From Aphodosoma sp044433285 (GTDB taxonomy: Bacteria > Bacteroidota > Bacteroidia > Bacteroidales > Paludibacteraceae): 14,801 nt of DNA. Below, piece after piece: positions 1 to 7,312 of this stretch (the stretch's first letter is position 1; every line of letters starts with the position of its first letter). The stretch lies in the NCBI GenBank assembly GCA_044433285.1, contig JAWXTU010000061.1, positions 1-14,801 on the forward strand, in the 5' to 3' direction. The notes below the pieces were generated by a model. It had not been told where the DNA came from. It was given only the letters and a program-made list of their open reading frames with translations, and made no database searches. The position numbers and the translations under genes are program-made.

Positions 1-121
1 CAAACGGAGCCAACTCTTCACCTTGATGGCGCAAAGTTTTTTCAAAAATAGGCTCTTCATTGTGATAGACCGCAAATTTTGTAGAAGTAGAACCTGGATT
101 GATTACTAATATTTTTTTCAT
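1..121 (-). CDS. buk: Butyrate kinase, N-terminal fragment (cut by window edge)
   Basis: Only the first 40 codons lie in the window; the gene runs off the left edge. The translation begins MKKILVINPGSTSTKFAVY. The NPGSTSTK phosphate-binding loop near residues 8-15 is characteristic of butyrate/acetate kinases of the ASKHA superfamily, and the following YHNEEPIFEKTLRH segment fits butyrate kinase better than acetate kinase. The enzyme transfers phosphate from butyryl-phosphate to ADP, giving butyrate and ATP in the cytoplasm. The start ATG (119-121) lies 18 bases after the stop of the phosphate butyryltransferase gene on the same strand, so the two should form the classic ptb-buk operon. A branched-chain acyl kinase is the main alternative. 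The call rests on the N-terminus plus the neighbour. Confidence 0.88.
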   Translation of the reverse strand, partial: MKKILVINPGSTSTKFAVYHNEEPIFEKTLRHQGEELAPF

Positions 122-139
122 TGTCGTATATTTTAATTG

Positions 140-1054
140 TTATGCTAATACAGCAGCCATACAGATGCTATAGAATTTTGATTCTGTATTTTCTGAACGA
201 GAGGTAAGAACGACTGGTTTTTCTGTTCCTTGCAACAAACCAGCCATTTGAGCACCTGCAAAAGATACCAATCCTTTATAGAAACTGTTTGCAGCTGCAA
301 AATCTGTAAACATTAAGATATCAGCCTCGCCAAGAATTGGAGTAGGTACATTTTTGATTGCGCCACGTTCTTTATCAAGAGCCAAGAAAGCATCCATCGG
401 ACCATCGATTATACAATCTCCAAAAAATCCCTCTTTCCAGAGTTCAAGAATATCCATATAGTCTTGCATATAGGCAATTTTTGGACTTGGTTTTTCTGTA
501 GCATGCAATAGAGCTACTTTTGGTGATTCAATACCAAATTTACGAGCTGCCTCAAGAGCATATTTTATCATCTCGATGCGTTGTTCTTTTGTTGGAGCAG
601 GTATAACAGCAGGGTCTGTAAAGAAAACCAATTTATGGTGGTTTGGTATATTTAAAAGTGCGTTGTATGTAAGAATTCTACCTTGAGGAAGCAACCCACG
701 CTCTTTATTTAGGATAACACGTAAAATCACATCTGTATTAACCAACCCTTTCATCAAGATATCGCATTCGCCTGATTTTACAAGACGTACAGCCTCTTCT
801 GTAGCCTCTTGTACATCTGCAATATCCACAATGTGCACAAATTCCGAAGTCAACACATCTTCGCCCAATTTGCTTACAATAACCGCTTTATCTCCAACGA
901 GATAAGCATCAATAACACCAGCATTAACTGCCATCATTACAGCCTCTAATGAGTGCATATCAACAGCATTTGCTATCGCCATTTTTTTTCTATCGCCATT
1001 TTTACCATTAGTTAAATAGGCGGTTAAATCGTCGAAAGATTTAATTAATTCCAT
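140..1054 (-). CDS. ptb: Phosphate butyryltransferase
   Basis: A 304-residue protein of the phosphate acetyl/butyryltransferase (PTA_PTB) family, at the usual length for Ptb, which lacks the N-terminal extensions of many Pta enzymes. It converts butyryl-CoA plus phosphate to butyryl-phosphate plus CoA. Visible family segments include the nucleotide-fold strands around residues 25-60 (AIANAVDMHSLEAV, VGDKAVI), the MKGLVNTDVILR segment near residue 100, and the C-terminal GEADILMFTDFAAANSFYKG and GAQMAGLLQGTEKPVVLTSR stretches. The gene is followed 18 bases later by buk, so the pair can drive butyrate formation with substrate-level phosphorylation. A promoter-like sequence and a possible terminator of parC lie upstream, suggesting ptb-buk is its own transcription unit. 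A broader acyl specificity (branched-chain) cannot be excluded. Confidence 0.92.
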   Translation of the reverse strand: MELIKSFDDLTAYLTNGKNGDRKKMAIANAVDMHSLEAVMMAVNAGVIDAYLVGDKAVIVSKLGEDVLTSEFVHIVDIADVQEATEEAVRLVKSGECDILMKGLVNTDVILRVILNKERGLLPQGRILTYNALLNIPNHHKLVFFTDPAVIPAPTKEQRIEMIKYALEAARKFGIESPKVALLHATEKPSPKIAYMQDYMDILELWKEGFFGDCIIDGPMDAFLALDKERGAIKNVPTPILGEADILMFTDFAAANSFYKGLVSFAGAQMAGLLQGTEKPVVLTSRSENTESKFYSICMAAVLA

Positions 1055-1123
1055 TTGATATTATTTTTTAAAGTTAGATTTTTTAAATATTAGATTTCTG
1101 CTCAATATATATTTTTGTGTGCA

Positions 1124-1155
1124 CAAAAGTAGTTAGAAATTTTGACATACACAAT
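1124..1155 (-). promoter_or_regulatory. Bacteroidetes-type promoter for ptb-buk
   Basis: On the minus strand a perfect -7 box TACTTTTG (1124-1131, consensus TAnnTTTG) is preceded, after 20 bases, by ATTG (1152-1155), which partly matches the -33 TTTG box. The spacing fits the primary sigma factor of Bacteroidetes. Transcription would start near 1117, giving a leader of about 60 bases before the ptb ATG at 1054. Confidence 0.6.
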
Positions 1156-1210
1156 AGAAAAAAGAATATTTTTTACAAGAAATTTTTATCACAAAAAATA
1201 ATATTTTCTT
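1156..1210 (-). terminator. Possible AT-rich hairpin terminator after parC
   Basis: On the minus strand, about 50 bases past the parC stop, arms at 1193-1210 and 1162-1174 pair with two small bulges. They are followed by a run of six U residues broken only by flanking bases. The stem is almost all A-U, so its stability is doubtful. Its position between the parC stop and the ptb promoter fits a terminator. Confidence 0.3.
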
Positions 1211-1262
1211 ATAAAAAAATCGCTAAAATTCGTACAAATTATTAGGATTAATAGAGATTTGA

Positions 1263-4196
1263 TTAAAATAACTTTGTTTGCCCTACCTCATCTACCAATT
1301 CTGGATCGTCTGGAGTGATTGAAATAATCTCAATTCCAGCAAAAGCATCGTCATTTTCAGCAGCTTTAGAATTATTTTCAACAACTTTAGGTTCGTTTTT
1401 AGGAGCTTTAGAATTATTTTCTACAATTATAGCTTCACTTTCAACAACTTTAGGTTCGTTTTTAGCAGCTGGAGAATTATTTTTTCTGGCTTTAGAATTA
1501 TTTTTTGAACCTGTAGATTTCTCTTCAGCATTTGCACCATTCTCTTTATTGAGAGATTCTAATGCATCATTCGATTCTACTTCTGCATTTGATTCTGATG
1601 AATTTTCATTATCTTCATTGCCAAAGTTTTCTTTACTAGGGTTTTCGTTACCAGAATTTTCATTATCGGGGTTTTCGTCCGCCTCTTTTTCTGGCTGACG
1701 TAGAGGTTCTAGTTCCACTACACTACCCACCTCAAAATTACTCAATCGTTTGCCTTTCGCCTTGTAACTTTTCACTCCGATAAAATTCTCTGCATCTACC
1801 TCAATAGCCTCTCTAAATGCGTCATTTCCACCAAATTCCACTTTCAATAGTGGATATACAGTATCAGTAATTAAAATCACACGAGAGAGAGTACCTGCTG
1901 TTTGAAGATACGACGTTGGTTTTTGCGTCGCCTCAAATTTAAATCTTTTTAGATAAGTGTATCCCTGTTGAGCATCATAAAAAGCTACACTCCAAATCTT
2001 GTTTGGATCAAACTTCTCTATAGTTGTAATACCATCATTATAATGGTTAGATAGGTCATAACTTGTGGTGTAAAACTCACCATTATTTGTGATAACTAGT
2101 ATTTGGTCATCATTATCAAAATTACCAAGATACTCACCACGTGCATCTGAATTTAAACGCAATACATCTCTATCGAAATAGATATCAGAGCCGCCCAGAG
2201 TAGAGCTACCTCTATGTTTTAAGGCGATTTTCAATACATCAAATTTAGTCAAAATATTACCTATAGATTGACGACCTTTAATAGAATATTCCGAAAATTG
2301 TTTCTCAAATACAAGATGTTTTACACGACGTGTAGTCTGTTTTAGCGATACCTTAATTGTCTCATCTTCACCGTTTGGATTTGCTGAGAAATATACAAAA
2401 CGAGAACCAGCAGTTCCTTGAGTCATATCATACTCTCTATCACGAGTAATTGAACTCACCGCACAACGTTTGATATAGTAGTCGCCTTTTTTTCCATTAC
2501 GATACACCATATTATATATAGTGCGCTTATCGTTTTTAACAAAAATAGCTATATGCTCGATATTTTTACCCACATACAACTTCTCCGCCACTTTTGTTAC
2601 CTTATATTTACCATCTTTATAGAAGATGATCATATCATCAATATCTGAACAGTTAGATATAAATTCGTTGTTATCATCACGTTTGAGTGCTGTACCAACA
2701 AACCCCTCTACCCTATTGATATACAATTTTTCATTTGCCTCAATAACCTTAGCCGCTTGAATAGTTTCAAAACTTCTTAACTCCGTCAAACGAGGATAAC
2801 TTGCGCTGTATACCTCTTTGAGGTGTGTAAACCACTCTATAGTATGATCTATGATATGGGCTAATTTATAATCAATTTCCTTAATACGATTTTTTAGAGA
2901 CTTTATCTGCTCATCTGCTTTGTCATTGTTAAATCGCAAGATACGAGCCATTTTAATCTCCAACAGACGTTGCAAATCTTCACGAACTATCTCGCGCAAG
3001 AAGAACTTTTCAAATGGTTTTAGTCGCAATGCGATATGATCAAGAGCGGCATCAGTACTCTTTGCCTGCTCAAATTCTTTATCTTTATAGATGCGCTCTT
3101 GAATAAAAATCCTCTCTAAAGATGCAAAATTTAACTGTTCGCTCAACTCGCCGCGCTCTATCTCAAGTTCTAGCTTGAGGAGACTGACTGTAGACTCGGT
3201 GCTACGACGCAACACCTCAGACACTGTGATAAAACAGGGCTTATTGTCATCTACCACACAACAGTTAGGAGAGTAATTTACTTGACATTTAGTAAAAGCA
3301 TATAGGGCATCGATAGTTTTATCGCTCGATGTTTTAGGTTCAAGATGTACTCGAATCTCCACATTTTGCGAGGTGTTATCTTCTATCTTTTTGATATTTA
3401 CCTTGCCCTTTTCATTAGCTTTTACAATAGAATCTATCAATGCTCCAGAGGTTGTACCGTATGGTACTTCGACTATTTTAAGCGTTTTATTGTCTATTTT
3501 CTCAATTTTTGCACGAATTACAACCTTTCCGCCACGCTCCCCATCATTATATTTTGCCACATCAAGCATACCGCCTGTAACAAAGTCGGGATATAGCTCG
3601 AACGACTCCCCACGCAGTTCGGCAATAGAGGCATCACAAAGTTCTGTAAAATTATGCGGTAGAATACGAGAGTTTAGTCCCAGACCAATACCTTCTGACC
3701 CTTGCACCAAGAGCAGAGGAAATTTTGCAGGCAGAGATATAGGCTCTTTATTTCTACCATCATATGAGGGTTTCCAATTGGTAGTTTTCGGATTAAATAT
3801 CGCCTCTAGTGCAAATTTAGTTAACCGAGCCTCGATATAACGAGGTGCAGCAGCACCATCACCAGTGAGCACATTACCCCAGTTGCCCTGACAATCTACC
3901 AATAGATTTTTTTGTCCAATATTCACCAACGCATCGCCAATAGAGGCATCGCCATGAGGGTGAAATTGCATTGTATGTCCGACGATATTAGCAACCTTAT
4001 TATAACGACCGTCATCAAGACGACGCATAGAATATAACACACGACGCTGCACAGGTTTCAATCCATCATTTATATGAGGGATAGCCCTCTCTAGATTCAC
4101 ATACGAGGCATAATCCAAAAACCAACTACGGAACATATCCGTAAGATGGTTATTTTCGGGTGTTATATTTTCTGTTACTATTTTTTCTTCTGACAT
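1263..4196 (-). CDS. parC: DNA topoisomerase IV subunit A (ParC / GyrA family)
   Basis: A 977-residue type IIA topoisomerase A subunit. It pairs with ParE to decatenate and relax DNA in the cytoplasm. The breakage-reunion domain starts near residue 20 (YVNLERAIPHINDGLKPVQRR). The quinolone-determining stretch HPHGDASIG is at residues 79-87, and the catalytic tyrosine is Y120 in AAPRYIEARL. A long coiled-coil-like tail of the breakage domain lies around residues 390-480. The C-terminal DNA-wrapping region follows but shows no canonical GyrA box, which favours ParC over GyrA. Residues of about 845-945 form a low-complexity, N/E/S/K-rich and probably disordered tail with an internal repeat. The protein then ends in a conserved-looking PELVDEVGQTKLF motif. 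The start lies 19 bases after the stop of the preceding beta-barrel gene, so co-transcription is possible. parE is not in the window. Confidence 0.93.
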   Translation of the reverse strand: MSEEKIVTENITPENNHLTDMFRSWFLDYASYVNLERAIPHINDGLKPVQRRVLYSMRRLDDGRYNKVANIVGHTMQFHPHGDASIGDALVNIGQKNLLVDCQGNWGNVLTGDGAAAPRYIEARLTKFALEAIFNPKTTNWKPSYDGRNKEPISLPAKFPLLLVQGSEGIGLGLNSRILPHNFTELCDASIAELRGESFELYPDFVTGGMLDVAKYNDGERGGKVVIRAKIEKIDNKTLKIVEVPYGTTSGALIDSIVKANEKGKVNIKKIEDNTSQNVEIRVHLEPKTSSDKTIDALYAFTKCQVNYSPNCCVVDDNKPCFITVSEVLRRSTESTVSLLKLELEIERGELSEQLNFASLERIFIQERIYKDKEFEQAKSTDAALDHIALRLKPFEKFFLREIVREDLQRLLEIKMARILRFNNDKADEQIKSLKNRIKEIDYKLAHIIDHTIEWFTHLKEVYSASYPRLTELRSFETIQAAKVIEANEKLYINRVEGFVGTALKRDDNNEFISNCSDIDDMIIFYKDGKYKVTKVAEKLYVGKNIEHIAIFVKNDKRTIYNMVYRNGKKGDYYIKRCAVSSITRDREYDMTQGTAGSRFVYFSANPNGEDETIKVSLKQTTRRVKHLVFEKQFSEYSIKGRQSIGNILTKFDVLKIALKHRGSSTLGGSDIYFDRDVLRLNSDARGEYLGNFDNDDQILVITNNGEFYTTSYDLSNHYNDGITTIEKFDPNKIWSVAFYDAQQGYTYLKRFKFEATQKPTSYLQTAGTLSRVILITDTVYPLLKVEFGGNDAFREAIEVDAENFIGVKSYKAKGKRLSNFEVGSVVELEPLRQPEKEADENPDNENSGNENPSKENFGNEDNENSSESNAEVESNDALESLNKENGANAEEKSTGSKNNSKARKNNSPAAKNEPKVVESEAIIVENNSKAPKNEPKVVENNSKAAENDDAFAGIEIISITPDDPELVDEVGQTKLF
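1376..1465 (-). repeat. 63-base imperfect repeat in the parC tail
   Basis: A 27-base stretch at 1376-1402 recurs exactly at 1439-1465, with a 63-base (21-codon) period. It encodes the twice-occurring NEPKVVE in the disordered ParC tail. The flanking NNSKA motif also recurs several times. The period is a multiple of three, so copy number could change without breaking the reading frame. Confidence 0.8.
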
Positions 4197-4215
4197 ACAA
4201 AAATTCTATACTATT

Positions 4216-4857
4216 TTATTTATTGTTACCAAAGATACGGAAACCAAGAGATACAACGAAAGTGCTTATAGCTTTCGCATCATAACTTTCATCCTCATAT
4301 GAGTACATATTTGGAAGCAAGTTATATCTTACATCAAGATTAAATCTGAATAGATCTATACCGACACCGCAGTCAAGACCAACGCGCGCCACTTTACTTA
4401 CAGCGTCATCGATCGCACCAGTAATAGAATCGTCATCTATATTATCTGAAGTAGACGAACCTGCGTTGAATGAGAATTTAGGTCCAACCATTAAATTTAA
4501 CTTTAGCGAGCTCCAATTTAAAAGGCTATACCCGAGCAATACAGGCACATCAAATGTACTAGTTTTGTTAATTTTATTATATGATGTTATATCAACACCT
4601 ACAGCAGATAAAGTCTCTTTTTGGTATGAAAAACTATATAATAACTCTGGTTGTACATACCATCTTTTACCGATACGAGCATATAACCCAAGATTGAAAC
4701 CATTTCCTAGATTACCTTTTACGTCATAAATATCTGAAAATGTGGTGTTATTGCCAATTGTAACATTATAACCGGCTTTCGCTCCTACTGATAAAAATTG
4801 CGCTTGCAATGTAATTGTAGCCACTAATAGAACTACTACTAAAGAAAATTTTTTCAT
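4216..4857 (-). CDS. Small outer-membrane beta-barrel protein
   Basis: A 213-residue secreted protein. Residues 1-20 form a signal peptide (MKKFSLVVVLLVATITLQAQ) ending in a type I signal peptidase site after AQ. The mature part opens with FLSVGAKAGYNVTIG and alternates hydrophobic and polar residues in strand-like runs (WYVQPELLYSF, LKLNLMVGPKFSF, FRFNLDVRYNLLP). It ends in FVVSLGFRIFGNNK, a typical last barrel strand. This pattern matches the PorT/OMP_b-brl_2 beta-barrel families common in Bacteroidetes, probably with eight strands. Its ligand or role is unknown. It lies between tdh and parC on the same strand; 19 bases separate it from parC, while the upstream gap to tdh carries two hairpin repeats. 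The start is set by the signal peptide. Confidence 0.8.
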   Translation of the reverse strand: MKKFSLVVVLLVATITLQAQFLSVGAKAGYNVTIGNNTTFSDIYDVKGNLGNGFNLGLYARIGKRWYVQPELLYSFSYQKETLSAVGVDITSYNKINKTSTFDVPVLLGYSLLNWSSLKLNLMVGPKFSFNAGSSTSDNIDDDSITGAIDDAVSKVARVGLDCGVGIDLFRFNLDVRYNLLPNMYSYEDESYDAKAISTFVVSLGFRIFGNNK

Positions 4858-4872
4858 ATATAATTAAGTTTA

Positions 4873-4935
4873 GGAGAGTTCTAAAAAAACTCCCGATTAT
4901 AAAGAGGTGATATCAAAAACACCCCCGACTATAAA
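4873..4935. repeat. Two tandem ~31-base hairpin units between tdh and the beta-barrel gene
   Basis: Copy one (4873-4903, 31 bases) and copy two (4904-4935, 32 bases) share a G-rich 5' arm, an A-rich loop, a C-rich 3' arm and a nearly identical tail (CCCGATTATAAA versus CCCGACTATAAA). In copy one GAGTT pairs with AACTC, plus GG with CC across a bulge. In copy two GGTG pairs with CACC, and the minus-strand RNA adds a G-U and a G-C pair. A 9-base direct repeat AATTAAGTT flanks the pair (4862-4870 and 4935-4943). Confidence 0.75.
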
Positions 4936-4945
4936 ATTAAGTTGT

Positions 4946-5971
4946 TTATTCCCAATCAAGTATCACCTTACCACATTGACCTGATTCCATCACATCAAAT
5001 CCTTTTTGGAAATCATCTACAGAGTAACGGTGAGTGATAACAGGCGATAAGTCCAAACCTGAGAGAAGCATTTGTTGCATTTTGTACCATGTCTCCCACA
5101 TTTCGCGACCATATATACCCTTAATAGTAAGAGCTTTAAATATAATTTCGCTCCAATCCACAGTGGTAGATGGAGGCAGTATACCAAGTTGCGCAATTTT
5201 AGAGCCGTTGTACATATTTTCTACCATATTGCGGAACGCTATAGGAGAACCCGACATCTCTAGACCAACATCAAAACCTTTAATATTCAGCTGTTTCATT
5301 GCATTCTCAACAGTTTCACCTTTTGTAGCATTTACAGAGAGAGTTGCACCCATTTTCATTGCTATTTCAAGACGGTAGTCATTCAAATCTGTAACCACAA
5401 TATTTTTTGCACCAGCAAATCGAGCGATAGCAGTAGCCATAGTTCCGATCAAGCCAGTACCAGTAATCAACACATCTTCGCCTAACAAAGGAAACGATAA
5501 AGCTGTGTGAGTAGCATTACCAAACGGATCCATAATTGCGGCTATTTCATCTGGTATTGAGTCATCTAATCTAACTACATTACTCTCAGGTATAGACAGA
5601 TATTCAGCAAATGCACCATCACGATTGACACCAACACCAACAGAACCCTCGCAAATATGCTCTTCTCCTCTGCGGCAATTACGACAATGACCGCAAGCGA
5701 TATGCCCCTCACCCGTAACACGTTCACCAACTTTTATATTACGCACGCCTGCACCAACCTCGGCAACAACGCCCACATATTCGTGTCCGATTGTCATAGG
5801 AGTCTTAATTGTTTTTTGACTCCATTCGTCCCATTTATAAATATGCAAATCGGTACCACAGATTGCTGTTTTCTTTATTTTAATCAAGACATCATTAACG
5901 CCCACTTCTGGCATCTTTACATCTTGCATCCATATACCCTTACCAGCCTCTTTTTTTACTAGTGCTTTCAT
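4946..5971 (-). CDS. tdh: L-threonine 3-dehydrogenase
   Basis: A 341-residue zinc-dependent medium-chain dehydrogenase, exactly the length of the E. coli enzyme and closely alike along its length. It oxidises L-threonine with NAD+ to 2-amino-3-ketobutyrate. The catalytic-zinc ligand C38 is in KTAICGTDLHIY, with H63 and E64 in GHEYVG. The structural zinc cysteines are C93, C96, C99 and C107. The Rossmann glycine motif is GTGLIG at residues 171-176, a variant of the usual GxGPxG. Further family signatures are DPFGNATHTALSF and IKGIYGREMWETWYKM. The gene follows kbl on the same strand after an 89-base gap holding two hairpin repeats, the reverse of the E. coli kbl-tdh spacing style but with the same gene order. 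Together the two enzymes yield glycine and acetyl-CoA from threonine. Confidence 0.97.
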   Translation of the reverse strand: MKALVKKEAGKGIWMQDVKMPEVGVNDVLIKIKKTAICGTDLHIYKWDEWSQKTIKTPMTIGHEYVGVVAEVGAGVRNIKVGERVTGEGHIACGHCRNCRRGEEHICEGSVGVGVNRDGAFAEYLSIPESNVVRLDDSIPDEIAAIMDPFGNATHTALSFPLLGEDVLITGTGLIGTMATAIARFAGAKNIVVTDLNDYRLEIAMKMGATLSVNATKGETVENAMKQLNIKGFDVGLEMSGSPIAFRNMVENMYNGSKIAQLGILPPSTTVDWSEIIFKALTIKGIYGREMWETWYKMQQMLLSGLDLSPVITHRYSVDDFQKGFDVMESGQCGKVILDWE

Positions 5972-5990
5972 TTTTATTTTTTAGTATTAA

Positions 5991-6052
5991 GGGGAGTTTA
6001 AATAATTCCCCAAATAGATATGGGGACTTCTTATAATTTCCCAAATAGATAT
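5991..6052. repeat. Two exact-length tandem 31-base hairpin units between kbl and tdh
   Basis: Copies at 5991-6021 and 6022-6052 are each 31 bases. Both start with GGGGA, both end with CCCAAATAGATAT apart from the first C of the C-run, and the middles diverge. In copy one GGGGAGTT pairs with AATTCCCC (one G-T wobble, 5-base loop). A competing hairpin bridges the copies: TCCCCA at 6007-6012 pairs with TGGGGA at 6021-6026. Layout and period match the pair at 4873-4935. Confidence 0.8.
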
Positions 6053-6060
6053 TCTTATTC

Positions 6061-7248
6061 TTATTTAATCACTCCAAGTTCGCGACCAATTTTCACAAAT
6101 GCAGCAACACATTTATCTAAATGTTCAACCTCGTGACCTGCTGAAATTTGCACACGAATTCTAGCCTCATTTTTAGGTACCACTGGATAGAAGAATCCAG
6201 TAACATATATACCCTCTTCTTGCAATTTAGCTGCTACCTGTTGCGATAATTTGGCATCATAGAGCATCACTGCACAGATTGCAGATTGCGTTGGTTTGAT
6301 ATCAAAACCAGCTGCTAACATCTTTTCTATAAAGTAGCTTGTGTTTGAGTGTAGTTTATCTTGAAGTTCGTTAGTTTCATCCATCATTTGGAACATCTTA
6401 ACCCCAGCAGCCACCACCATAGGAGGCAATGAGTTAGAGAATAGATAAGGACGAGAGCGTTGACGTAAAATATCAATAATCTCTTTTTTACCAGTAGTGA
6501 AACCACCCACAGCACCACCAAATGCTTTGCCAAGAGTACCAGTAATAATCTCCACCTCACCACGCAAATTGTGCAATTCGGTTACACCACGACCAGTTTC
6601 ACCAACCACACCTGCCGAGTGCGACTCATCAACCATCACCATTGCACCATATTTATTAGCCAACTCATAAATTTTGTCTAGCGGACAAACATTTCCGTCC
6701 ATAGAGAAAACACCATCAGTTACTATTAATTTGAAACGGCAGTTAGCAGCAGCCTTTAGTTGCTCCTCTAAATCAGCCATATCCGCATTTGCATAGCGGA
6801 AACGTTGTGCTTTGCAAAGGCGCACACCATCAATAATAGATGCATGGTTAAGCGCATCAGAAATAATTGCATCTTCAGCACCAAGAAGTGGCTCAAACAC
6901 CCCACCATTAGCATCAAAACAAGCAGCGTATAAAATAGTATCTTCTGTACCGAAAAATCTAGCAATGGCTTGTTCCAATTCACGGTGCATATCTTGTGTA
7001 CCACAAATAAAGCGAACAGATGACATACCATAACCACGAGCATCGAGTGCATTTTTTGCCGCCTCTATCAATGCTGGGTGGTTAGACAAGCCTAGATAAT
7101 TATTAGCACAAAAGTTTAATACCTTTTTACCAGCCACCTCAATTTCTGCGCCTTGAGGAGAGCAAATTAAACGTTCGTTTTTATAAAGTCCTGCCTCGTT
7201 GATTGCTGTAAGCTCAGAGGCTAAATGTTTTTGAAAATCAATGTACAT
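6061..7248 (-). CDS. kbl: Glycine C-acetyltransferase (2-amino-3-ketobutyrate CoA ligase)
   Basis: A 395-residue PLP enzyme of the alpha-oxoamine synthase family (fold type I aminotransferase). With CoA it cleaves 2-amino-3-ketobutyrate, the product of Tdh, to glycine and acetyl-CoA. The substrate-binding N-terminal part contains NFCANNYLGLSNHP (about 46-59) and GYGMSSVRFICGTQDMHRELE (72-92). The PLP-contacting aspartate is D207 in VMVDESHSAG, and the PLP lysine is K241 in TGTLGKAFGGAVGG. The C-terminal domain has the SYLFSNSLPP-like stretch RPYLFSNSLPP. Adjacent tdh on the same strand separates it from the related KAPA synthase (BioF), serine palmitoyltransferase and ALA synthase, which share the fold. 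Length and start match the family. Confidence 0.96.
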   Translation of the reverse strand: MYIDFQKHLASELTAINEAGLYKNERLICSPQGAEIEVAGKKVLNFCANNYLGLSNHPALIEAAKNALDARGYGMSSVRFICGTQDMHRELEQAIARFFGTEDTILYAACFDANGGVFEPLLGAEDAIISDALNHASIIDGVRLCKAQRFRYANADMADLEEQLKAAANCRFKLIVTDGVFSMDGNVCPLDKIYELANKYGAMVMVDESHSAGVVGETGRGVTELHNLRGEVEIITGTLGKAFGGAVGGFTTGKKEIIDILRQRSRPYLFSNSLPPMVVAAGVKMFQMMDETNELQDKLHSNTSYFIEKMLAAGFDIKPTQSAICAVMLYDAKLSQQVAAKLQEEGIYVTGFFYPVVPKNEARIRVQISAGHEVEHLDKCVAAFVKIGRELGVIK

Positions 7249-7271
7249 GATATTATTTAATTTAAGTTTGT

Positions 7272-7312
7272 TAGTTTTATATCTTTAAAATCTAGTTTAC
7301 ATCTTTAAAATC
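7272..7312. repeat. Tandem 20-21-base duplication at the 3' end of the porin gene
   Basis: Units at 7272-7292 and 7293-7312 share TAGTTT and then ATCTTTAAAATC, with a small difference in between. The second unit contains the porin stop codon and last two codons. The first is a non-coding copy of them just downstream in the direction of transcription. Confidence 0.75.

Noticed and set aside
1315..1698. Plus-strand 127-codon frame with repeated S/F/L-rich sequence
   Set aside because: It is the antisense of the repetitive ParC tail; its low-complexity composition follows from the opposite strand and there is no promoter or ribosome site.
3345..3840. Two plus-strand frames of 83 and 155 codons inside parC
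   Set aside because: They are antisense to the conserved breakage-reunion domain of ParC, with no family resemblance.
6768..7052. Minus-strand 94-codon frame overlapping kbl in another frame
   Set aside because: The frame lies within strongly conserved kbl coding sequence and its composition looks like a frame-shifted translation.
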